Source: a virus. From it: a DNA stretch of 22,708 nucleotides. The notes under the pieces were generated by a model. It was not told the DNA's origin. It saw only the letters and a list, made by a program, of their open reading frames with translations, and did not search any database. Positions 1-6,447 of the stretch are shown piece after piece. How positions within the stretch are numbered: the first letter of the stretch is position 1; each line of letters starts with the position of its first letter. The translations under genes and the position numbers were made by a program. The stretch is taken from IMG/VR virus record IMGVR_UViG_3300030331_001847, positions 1 to 22,708 of that record; one strand, given 5' to 3'.

Positions 1-171
1 TTTGTCTACTTTGTGCTTATCCACTTCATCAGACATTTTTTGAAGTTGTTTAATACGTGGAATAGCTAGTGCATCTGCTACGTTTTCGTTGCCGCGATTA
101 CCTGCTTTTATGTAAGCAGGAACAGCATCGCTGTTAGTTGCTAGAGCTAGTTCTGTTTTTTCATTCGCCAT
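1..171 (-). CDS. Conserved phage protein of unknown function, N-terminal part only
   Basis: The start codon at 171 follows a ribosome site (GAGGT, six bases upstream), and the frame is open for 57 codons to the left window edge, so the gene continues outside. The visible part has a polar N-terminus and then a stretch reading AYIKAGNRGNENVADALAIP, followed by a Lys/Asp-rich helix. This 'KAGNRGNEN ... IPR' style of opening resembles N-termini that I recall from phage proteins of unknown role encoded beside replication genes; I do not recognise a function. It lies 20 bases downstream of the 126-residue gene on the same strand and so is probably the next gene of the same transcript. Confidence 0.7.
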   Translation of the reverse strand, partial: MANEKTELALATNSDAVPAYIKAGNRGNENVADALAIPRIKQLQKMSDEVDKHKVDK

Positions 172-191
172 TGGTTTACCTCATGGGTTAG

Positions 192-572
192 TTATTGGGA
201 TCTAAAGTTTAGTTTCACAAGTTCGCGTGTCTGTACCCCAGGTACATCCTGTGTCTGGGACAACTCTCGAAAAGCTGTAGCAGACACACGCTTATGCAGT
301 AACTCAAAGGCCTGTTGTTCAGATATGAATCTATAGAATTCATCCCAATCTGTTACGTCAGGCACATTTTCTGTTACAACGGAAATTGTAGCACTGTCAT
401 TAGCCATACGCTTAAGGCCAGCTTTCTCCAGTTCCCGTATCAAATCACGGGCGATCTCCTCTTCCCGTTCTTTAATTCCTTTTAGTTGATCGTTGATATC
501 TTTGATTTGTTTTTTTACTTCGATCAAGTTATTGATTTTATCGTCCAATGTCATGTCATCTTCCTGAGTCAT
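192..572 (-). CDS. Small coiled-coil protein of unknown function
   Basis: This 126-residue protein begins with about 50 residues of charged heptad-like helix (Lys/Glu/Asp/Ile-rich, likely coiled coil), then a short globular part with the run VPDVTDWDEFYRFI and a C-terminal strand-like segment. No enzyme motif is visible. The start overlaps the end of the helicase gene by four bases (ATGA), which suggests coupled translation. An 18-base tandem duplication at 552-587 gives the gene two successive ribosome-site-plus-ATG units, so a second start at 554 (six codons later) is equally possible. The architecture recalls small phage helical proteins of the host-nuclease-inhibitor or Gp157 sort, but the sequence does not show this. 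Confidence 0.8.
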   Translation of the reverse strand: MTQEDDMTLDDKINNLIEVKKQIKDINDQLKGIKEREEEIARDLIRELEKAGLKRMANDSATISVVTENVPDVTDWDEFYRFISEQQAFELLHKRVSATAFRELSQTQDVPGVQTRELVKLNFRSQ

Positions 573-1921
573 GCTATCTTCCTGAGTTTGTTTAAGTTGT
601 TTAGGATTGTTAGTAGCTCTTCCATGCGACCTAACTTACCTTCTAGTTTTGTATACACATCTGGCTCCCATGTGCCTTCAGCAGCAATGCGGATAACCTC
701 AGTGCGTTTGGTTTGACCGGCACGGTATATGCGCCGATTGAATTGTTGATAGTGTTCAGCATTGTAAGTAGGCGATGCCCATATTACGGTGGTAGCTGTT
801 GTCATTGTTAAGCCATGACCTGCAGACTGAGGATGGCAAAAGACAACTTGAAGCTGCCCTGCTTGCATCCTATCAACAATATCGTTGCGTTTGTGACCAG
901 GTGTACTACCGTCGATCACTCCGTATTTGATTCCTCTTTTGTCACATTCTTTGACCATGTGGTCTCGTTCATGGCTCCAGTTGAATGCGACAAGGCTGTG
1001 TGGTCTTTGTTGTACGAGCTCGAGAACAAGGTTGTATCTGTCCTCATGCACACCAACTACGTTGCCTTCGTTGTCGTACAAAGCTCCTGTACACATTTGT
1101 AATAGCTTTTTGACTTTAGCCCCTGCGTGTACAGCATTGATTGTTGCTTCGTTTGTATGCAGCACAGAGTCATTGATCATGTCGTTGTATTGATCCATGA
1201 CTTTCTTAGGTAGTTTGGTAGCCAAGGTAGATACAGTTTGCTCTGGCATATCGATACATTCTTCGAGGCTGTAGCGTATGTTGATATCGAGTAAAGCACT
1301 GGCAACAATCTCTTCTGCATCATCTTTGTCTACCCACTCATTAGCAAAGCCGTTGAATCTGCTGGTACATACTGCGTTTCGAAAAGAGTAGAAACGTCTG
1401 CCCAGGCGCTCTCCGCCATCAATGAGATAGGCTGGGTGCCAGATGTCTACAATGGAGTTGCTGTTGGGTGTACCTGACATGCCAATGCGATAGTCAAAGG
1501 ATTCTATGATCTTAGCTATTGCTTTGCTGCGTTGCGCATCTTTGTTTTTGAAAGCAGTGAACTCATCGATGCAGATTGTGTTGAAGCCCTCGAGCATCTG
1601 CATGTTCTTAGCTGCCCACTTAACAGCATCATGGTTTGTAAGTACAACTGGTTTGCCTTCTTCGAATGCTTTGCTGCGGTTTTTTGCATAAGCAACAGAG
1701 TATTCTAGGTTGGGTTGGAACTTCTCGATATCGTCTCCCCAGCTGGCTTGTAGTATTGATAGCGGGGCAACAACCAGCATACGGCCTCTGTCTAAGGGTA
1801 GCTGGGTATATGCGTCTATGACGCTTCTAGTTTTGCCAGTTCCAGGGTCTGAGGTTATTAAGCATTTTTGTTTGTTGATGATGAAGTCTGTTGTTTTAGT
1901 TTGATGTTCAAATGGTTGCAT
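569..1921 (-). CDS. SNF2/DEAD-like superfamily 2 DNA helicase (ATP-dependent translocase)
   Basis: This 450-residue protein carries the superfamily 2 motifs in order: a Q-motif-like FEHQ at residues 4-7, Walker A SDPGTGKT at about 24-31, Walker B IDEF around 118-121 (DE where many helicases have DEAH), motif III SGTP at 149-152, and the C-terminal QFNRRIYRAGQT motif VI at about 393. The 'Q...R..RxGQ' form of motif VI is characteristic of SNF2-type translocases. Phage proteins of this size are usually bare motor cores and may remodel replication forks or displace proteins from DNA. The ribosome site before the ATG is weak, and a perfect 11-bp hairpin lies just upstream (1954-1986). The gene probably belongs to the replication and recombination set with the nuclease and primase upstream. 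Confidence 0.92.
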   Translation of the reverse strand: MQPFEHQTKTTDFIINKQKCLITSDPGTGKTRSVIDAYTQLPLDRGRMLVVAPLSILQASWGDDIEKFQPNLEYSVAYAKNRSKAFEEGKPVVLTNHDAVKWAAKNMQMLEGFNTICIDEFTAFKNKDAQRSKAIAKIIESFDYRIGMSGTPNSNSIVDIWHPAYLIDGGERLGRRFYSFRNAVCTSRFNGFANEWVDKDDAEEIVASALLDINIRYSLEECIDMPEQTVSTLATKLPKKVMDQYNDMINDSVLHTNEATINAVHAGAKVKKLLQMCTGALYDNEGNVVGVHEDRYNLVLELVQQRPHSLVAFNWSHERDHMVKECDKRGIKYGVIDGSTPGHKRNDIVDRMQAGQLQVVFCHPQSAGHGLTMTTATTVIWASPTYNAEHYQQFNRRIYRAGQTKRTEVIRIAAEGTWEPDVYTKLEGKLGRMEELLTILNNLNKLRKIA

Positions 1922-1953
1922 AGTTATTTTTTAAAGTTGAAATTAGATTGCAA

Positions 1954-1986
1954 GGATGCCCCTGGCAATATGAATCAGGGGCATCC
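1954..1986 (-). other. Perfect 11-bp stem-loop ahead of the helicase gene
   Basis: GGATGCCCCTG at 1954-1964 pairs exactly with CAGGGGCATCC at 1976-1986 around an 11-base loop. It sits in the 154-base gap between the 77-residue gene and the helicase start. There is no run of T on either strand directly after the stem, so a standard Rho-independent terminator is unlikely. It could be an RNA-processing or mRNA-stabilising stem, or an attenuation element. The rest of the gap is AT-rich with no clear promoter. Confidence 0.6.
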
Positions 1987-2075
1987 CACAGTGTCACCAT
2001 ATGCACACAATTACCAAAATGCACATGGCCCCCACTCTGCAATGATTAGAGTCTACTATAAATTATTAAGTGTTA

Positions 2076-2309
2076 TCAAGTCTTTTTGACCTGTCTTATG
2101 TTTGGTTCAGCAACAAAGATATCTTGGAGTATGAGCTCTCTCATACGAGCCTGCTCTGACCTGTCCATAGGCGTAATAATTTTTATGTCTTTCTTGGATA
2201 GCTTGTAAGTTGCCCAGTACATTGCTTCTGGGGGATCGCATTGCAGAGCATATTCTACGATCACAGGTTTCTTTGTGTCTGGATCGTCATAGCAGTAATA
2301 CATTTGCAT
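2076..2309 (-). CDS. Small protein of unknown function
   Basis: I place the start at the ATG at 2309 rather than the in-frame GTG at 2318, because AGGAGGTG ends six bases before the ATG and would overlap the GTG. The protein has 77 residues, opens MQMYYCYDD, and alternates charged and aromatic residues with no membrane segment or known motif. It probably forms a small alpha/beta domain. The ATG shares one base with the stop codon of the preceding 45-residue zinc protein (TAATG), so the two are likely translated together. Function is not recognised. Confidence 0.75.
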   Translation of the reverse strand: MQMYYCYDDPDTKKPVIVEYALQCDPPEAMYWATYKLSKKDIKIITPMDRSEQARMRELILQDIFVAEPNIRQVKKT

Positions 2310-2446
2310 TATTTCCACCTCCTGTTCATCACAAATTTAAAGCACTTGGAGCAGCAGCGCCCTCTAGATATTGGGAGGGCGCTATTTCCTTCCCCTTCGA
2401 TTTCTGCTTTACAAAAGGTACAACGTAAAACTTCTTTTTTAGGCAT
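2309..2446 (-). CDS. 45-residue zinc-binding mini-protein
   Basis: An open frame of 45 codons fills the gap between two larger genes exactly: its ATG overlaps the end of the upstream gene by eight bases, and its stop overlaps the start of the downstream gene by one base. The protein has CTFC at residues 9-12 and CCSKC at 31-35, a treble-clef or zinc-ribbon spacing, with a middle segment (IEGEGNSALPISRGRCC) of a kind I associate with very small phage and prophage zinc proteins. The last codons also contain the AGGAGG ribosome site of the next gene. The role is unknown; nucleic-acid or protein binding is the natural guess. Confidence 0.8.
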   Translation of the reverse strand: MPKKEVLRCTFCKAEIEGEGNSALPISRGRCCSKCFKFVMNRRWK

Positions 2447-2861
2447 CAGGTTTTGCAGTTATCCAGATACGAACACCTTTTACGCCGTTGCTTTCTGCTT
2501 GTCTGCCTTGAATCTTAAAACCTTTTCTTGTAGCTGTAGTGCGAAAATTATTTCCTGATGCGCTGAAAGGTTTTTTTAGATTACCGTTTGTGTAAGGGAA
2601 AAAGACGCTATCTCCAGGCTCCATTTCGTTTAGTAATTTTCTAACATCGGGGTATTTAGTTTTTCTACCGTAGGTTCTTTCTGGTATAGGTATATTTTTT
2701 TCTATTGGAAAATCTGTCATACGCAACTCCTTTGCATCTTCTTTCATTTGCTCATAAACAAAGTCTTCTATGTCTATACCTAAAGATTCGCAGATATCAG
2801 CAAATCCCGGTCTTAGTGTTTTTATTTTATTTTTGACACGCTGGCGATTTATGTCATCCAT
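2439..2861 (-). CDS. Phage protein of unknown function, basic C-terminal domain
   Basis: This 140-residue protein starts at 2861 behind AGGAAG. The N-terminal 50 residues are helical and charged. The C-terminal half has a strand pattern with PGDSVFFPY, then Arg/Lys-rich TATRKGFKIQGRQ and GVKGVRIWIT at the end. This 'GDSVFFP ... GFK ... GVRIW' layout resembles a small domain seen in many phage early proteins with no assigned role; the basic patch hints at nucleic-acid binding. The gene is the first after the terminator at 2873-2939, so it may have its own promoter or depend on read-through. Confidence 0.8.
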   Translation of the reverse strand: MDDINRQRVKNKIKTLRPGFADICESLGIDIEDFVYEQMKEDAKELRMTDFPIEKNIPIPERTYGRKTKYPDVRKLLNEMEPGDSVFFPYTNGNLKKPFSASGNNFRTTATRKGFKIQGRQAESNGVKGVRIWITAKPDA

Positions 2862-2872
2862 GTTTCTTCCTG

Positions 2873-2939
2873 AAAAAACGACCCTGATTAGTTGCGCGTT
2901 TAGTTTTGGGAGAAAGTAAAACTATAACTAACCAGGGCC
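2873..2939 (-). terminator. Rho-independent terminator after the nuclease gene
   Basis: Read on the minus strand, CCCTGGTTAGTT...AGTTTT pairs, with one bulged stretch, with AAAACT...AACTAATCAGGG across a short loop, and the stem is followed by TCGTTTTTTC (the T run is 2873-2878). Stem plus T run directly after the nuclease stop codon fits an intrinsic terminator. The stem is long and imperfect, so termination may be partial. Confidence 0.7.
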
Positions 2940-2946
2940 GTGACCT

Positions 2947-3696
2947 TTAAGAAACACCCCATGCGCATTCAGGGTACTCTCCTTTCTTATAGGGACACCA
3001 TTTACAATTGTTTTTACTAGGTCGAGGCTCATAGTCTGTGCAAGTTGTCATTGCAACTCCTCTCCTATGGAACCCAGGAGCAAAAGACATTGCTTCTTCT
3101 CTAGTAAATTGTTTCTTGGTGGTTTCTCCTTTGTCTAAATACCATAGTTCTGTTTGTGCAAATTGTAAATCTGGGTATCTGAAGAAAGTACCTATGGCAT
3201 ATAGCAAACACTGTTGTCCGTGGCCTATTTCGTTACCCCACTTCTGTCCTGTTTTGTAGTCGATCACCCGTGCTGAGTGCTCGTCTTCATGTACAAAAGC
3301 GTCTAGTTTTATACGAACCCAGGTTTTAGGTGTCATCCACCCAGCTGGTTGCCAATCTAAGTCAAAGCCCCAGTTACCTTCTAACTCTACTTTTGCATCT
3401 GCGTAAAGCTTTCGGAGCTCTTCAAAACTATCTTCGAACTTTTTTAGTGTTTCAGGCATTTCACCGAGCACACCTTTTACATAGTCTTCTGCTTGTTCAT
3501 GTATCTCGCTACCTCGAGTAGCTGCAGGACTAGATGGCTCTGCAATTTTCTTTACTCTGTTTATGTAAGTTCTGTAAGGACATTCCTCAAAAACTTTTAG
3601 TGCAGAGTAAGACCAGGTAGGCGTTAGGCCTAACTGATCTGGTTTGACTATTAGTTTAGCTGCGTCAGGTCTTTCTTGTTGAGTTAATGCCACCAT
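2947..3696 (-). CDS. PD-(D/E)XK nuclease of the RecB/Cas4/AddB type, likely Fe-S cluster
   Basis: This 249-residue protein has the family signature in order: YSALKVFEECPYR near residues 30-42, His66 in GSEIHE, Asp132 in IKLDAF, the core IDYKTG (Asp146, Lys148), and the Gln161-Gln162 and Tyr166 helix. It has one N-terminal Cys (39) and three C-terminal Cys (231, 234, 244) in CKWCPYKKGEYPEC. That one-plus-three arrangement is the 4Fe-4S signature known from AddB and Cas4. The expected activity is metal-dependent 5' or 3' exonuclease on DNA ends, in recombination, replication or host DNA breakdown. It lies between the primase-helicase and a terminator. No cas1 or cas2 is nearby, so a stand-alone phage nuclease is the best reading. 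Confidence 0.9.
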   Translation of the reverse strand: MVALTQQERPDAAKLIVKPDQLGLTPTWSYSALKVFEECPYRTYINRVKKIAEPSSPAATRGSEIHEQAEDYVKGVLGEMPETLKKFEDSFEELRKLYADAKVELEGNWGFDLDWQPAGWMTPKTWVRIKLDAFVHEDEHSARVIDYKTGQKWGNEIGHGQQCLLYAIGTFFRYPDLQFAQTELWYLDKGETTKKQFTREEAMSFAPGFHRRGVAMTTCTDYEPRPSKNNCKWCPYKKGEYPECAWGVS

Positions 3697-3734
3697 ACAA
3701 ATAACTCTATTACAAAAAATAAATTATAAAAGAA

Positions 3735-6221
3735 TTAGGCAACTAATGCTTGTTTATCTTTGTCAGAGAAATAAGTGTCGATTAGTTCTTGTTGCATGTC
3801 CTCTGACACTTGCCATTGAACTTCTATACCTCGTATCGGATTAGAGTCTCTACCTGCATTTACTTCACGCTTTCGCACTTTGTTGAGTCCGTTACGATCA
3901 AGCCGCTTTGAAAACTCTTTGGAGTTTATACGCGGTGTTTGTTCTGTAAGTGCATGGAACACAGTTCTTAGATGCTCTGATGGAACTACACAGTATGAGT
4001 CTTGGCAGCTTGCAATCCAGTTCTTTACGAACCTTTGTGCATTCATTACCTCTCCACTGCCCATTAATGCTGATGCGTCTATCTGCAACACATCTGAAAA
4101 GAACATAATGTCTCCGTCTTTGATTGCCTGGCAGAATTCTTCGAATACTGACATAGATACATGTCGCATTTCTGATTTTGCATCGTTGTTAAAGGATGTT
4201 CTTACTAATCGCTCTACTACTTTGTAAGTACTAAGAGCTCCTGCTAGATGCTTTAGCTCGTCATCAATTTTATCCAAGTTGTCTAAGACTTCTGGATGAG
4301 ACTCCTCTATCTTTGACTCTTGCCTGGGGGCTATGTTGTAGCGTCTATCCCCATCTTCTATCTTTACTGCGTCTGGTCTGTTGGTTAGGAATATAAAGTT
4401 GGTAAAGCTTTTTACTTCTGCTTGGTTGCTACGCATTGCTCTGATTGTCATTGTGTTTTCTGTTATTTGATTCTTTAGTTTGTCTGCTATTTTTACTGTG
4501 CCTTGCTGGGCAGACCCCATATGAAACTCATCAACTATCAGGAACAAGGCAGTACGCATGTATAAGTTGAACTGCTCCTCTATATTCTGCAGCGCTTTCA
4601 TAGGTACGTGTGACTCACCAAACAAAGGTCTTAGTATTCTGCTGTAGAACAAACCTTTACCTGTCCCTGGTACACCTGTTAGTACCCAAGCGGTTCCTGC
4701 TTTGCGTTTGGTTTGGTATATGTACGCAAGCCAGTTTACAAACCGCTCGAGCTCTTCGTCCCCATTGCCAAGTATGTGGTGCATAAGGGTGTAGGTTATA
4801 GGGCATATGTCCTTTAGCTTTATGCCTTCGCCTAGGGTTAATGGTTTAGAAGGTTTTACAGCGTCTAGCATGTGCTTTGTTTGCCGATACATATTTATGT
4901 AATAAGGCGGACTGCTAAGTTGTATAGGTTCTTTGTCTTGTGTTGGATCAAATATGACGCTTGCGTCTGGTATAAAGTCAGGCACAGGTCGCCCATGACT
5001 TAGCATGAAAGACTCGATAGATCCTTTGGCTAGTGGTGTTAGTGGGAAGTCATCTGAAAACTGATTTAAGTTGGGATCAAATACGCCGCAGTAGTATATG
5101 TCAGTATAGAAGTCTCGTATTGCTATAGGTCTTCTTGTCTGTCCTGACTCAGTTATCTCGTCTTCAAACATCTCAAAGATGCTGAGATAAAAGTCTGGAT
5201 CAGCTTTTTCTATTTCAAAGATTGGTTCGTCTTTGAAGTTGTACATGTAAGTGGGTGACTGCAGATTGAAGTAGTAAGCATTGCTGTCACCACCATTAAT
5301 GTTGCATCTTATGTAAGGAGATGAACTGTCATCTGCTACTGTAATAGATACTTTGTCAGGGTTAGTAAGTATCTCTTCGTTTTGATAGCCAACCTGGGCA
5401 ATCTGTATACGCTCTTTCTTTGAGGACATACCTGCATCTTTACGAAGCTGGTTCTTTTTAGTCTTTGATATTTCAAAGCACACCTCTCGACTTATGCCAC
5501 CCATCATAGATGCTAGGTCTAGGGTCTCATGTTCTCTTTGTATTAGCGTAGTTCTATCGCTGTCATTGCCAAACGGGTTAATAGCTTTGCCTGTAAACAT
5601 AGGCGGGGCTATGAATATTAGCTTGCCGTTGTCTGCTACGGATGTATCTAAAGTGTACTTGAGAGAGTATCCGTTTACGGACAGCTCTATTTGTTCCTCG
5701 AGTAACTCACATGTGTGGTTAGTATGCTGCAGCCATAGCTTTATGGTTTTGGGCGGTAGCGGCACACTTAACATAAAGAATATATGTAGCGAAAAGGTAG
5801 GCTTCATACCGAATGAAGATGATGCTTGGACTATGTGAGTTACATTGTGGAGCTCTTCAGGTAGCTGCCCCATGATCATGTTTGCTACATGTTCCACGTG
5901 CAACTTTGTTAGTGGTGGAGCAAAGTTTACTTGGGGTATGGATAAGTTATCTATATCTAGGACTAGTAAATCACTGTAAGCGTTGCGATCTGTTTTGCCT
6001 TTGCGTGATTCGTTTTTTAGTTCTTTCTTGAGTGATCCTTTGAGAAGGCATTGGCCTTTGGCTGATTGTTTCTTGAGTAGTTTAAATAGTTCTTCAGGTG
6101 TGTTTACTTCGAAATGGTGGCTAGTTACATCTTTTACTAGCGGGTATGGCTTTGATCCACTTGAGTCAAAGGTTTTTGACAGGGGCAGGCCATTGTTTGC
6201 AGATAAAAAATTTAGCTGCAT
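3735..6221 (-). CDS. Primase-polymerase/helicase fusion (PrimPol plus superfamily 3 or D5-like helicase)
   Basis: This 828-residue protein starts behind AGGAGG. The N-terminal domain carries LVLDID (Asp89, Asp91) and a SLH motif (Ser144-His146) followed by hydrophobic strand residues, as in archaeo-eukaryotic primase and PrimPol catalytic cores. The C-terminal domain has Walker A GVPGTGKG at 516-523, Walker B LIVDEF with Asp564-Glu565, and a sensor segment FIFLTNRPD followed by GDRRY, the form seen in DUF5906/D5-like phage helicases. It should unwind the origin or fork and lay down primers for the PolA-type polymerase encoded upstream. The middle segment (about 250-450) is less familiar. No other replicative helicase or primase is in this window, consistent with this one protein doing both jobs. 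Confidence 0.9.
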   Translation of the reverse strand: MQLNFLSANNGLPLSKTFDSSGSKPYPLVKDVTSHHFEVNTPEELFKLLKKQSAKGQCLLKGSLKKELKNESRKGKTDRNAYSDLLVLDIDNLSIPQVNFAPPLTKLHVEHVANMIMGQLPEELHNVTHIVQASSSFGMKPTFSLHIFFMLSVPLPPKTIKLWLQHTNHTCELLEEQIELSVNGYSLKYTLDTSVADNGKLIFIAPPMFTGKAINPFGNDSDRTTLIQREHETLDLASMMGGISREVCFEISKTKKNQLRKDAGMSSKKERIQIAQVGYQNEEILTNPDKVSITVADDSSSPYIRCNINGGDSNAYYFNLQSPTYMYNFKDEPIFEIEKADPDFYLSIFEMFEDEITESGQTRRPIAIRDFYTDIYYCGVFDPNLNQFSDDFPLTPLAKGSIESFMLSHGRPVPDFIPDASVIFDPTQDKEPIQLSSPPYYINMYRQTKHMLDAVKPSKPLTLGEGIKLKDICPITYTLMHHILGNGDEELERFVNWLAYIYQTKRKAGTAWVLTGVPGTGKGLFYSRILRPLFGESHVPMKALQNIEEQFNLYMRTALFLIVDEFHMGSAQQGTVKIADKLKNQITENTMTIRAMRSNQAEVKSFTNFIFLTNRPDAVKIEDGDRRYNIAPRQESKIEESHPEVLDNLDKIDDELKHLAGALSTYKVVERLVRTSFNNDAKSEMRHVSMSVFEEFCQAIKDGDIMFFSDVLQIDASALMGSGEVMNAQRFVKNWIASCQDSYCVVPSEHLRTVFHALTEQTPRINSKEFSKRLDRNGLNKVRKREVNAGRDSNPIRGIEVQWQVSEDMQQELIDTYFSDKDKQALVA

Positions 6222-6255
6222 TTTATCCTCCTAAAACTAAACGCGGCTTAGAATA

Positions 6256-6447
6256 CTAACTTTGCTGTTTTACAAGATCAACTTCCTGGCGTTCTGGTCG
6301 CTCAATTTTTACACTGTTGGGAGCTTCAAAAAGCAAACGCACTTGGTTTCTATCTATACGAGCTACTGTGACTAATACAGAAGTATTGTCATCTAGATAA
6401 ACAAGAACTTGTTCATCTATTTTTCTGGTTAAGACTAAGCCACTCAT
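6256..6447 (-). CDS. csrA: CsrA/RsmA-like RNA-binding regulator
   Basis: This 63-residue protein matches CsrA along its length: an N-terminal strand LVLTRK (Leu6, Thr7, Arg8, equal to the Leu4-Thr5-Arg6 RNA-contact strand of E. coli CsrA), an acidic turn, the central RNQVRLLFEAP segment (E. coli GNQVRIGVNAP), and VKIERPE, where Arg50 sits at the position of the RNA-binding Arg44. Its size is the family norm. CsrA dimers bind GGA-containing hairpin loops in mRNA leaders and block or stimulate translation. The start codon follows the polymerase stop codon directly (TAGATG) with no good ribosome site, so it is probably translated by coupling. A phage copy could regulate late phage genes or take over host carbon and virulence control. 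Homology is near certain; the phage role is inference. Confidence 0.9.
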   Translation of the reverse strand: MSGLVLTRKIDEQVLVYLDDNTSVLVTVARIDRNQVRLLFEAPNSVKIERPERQEVDLVKQQS

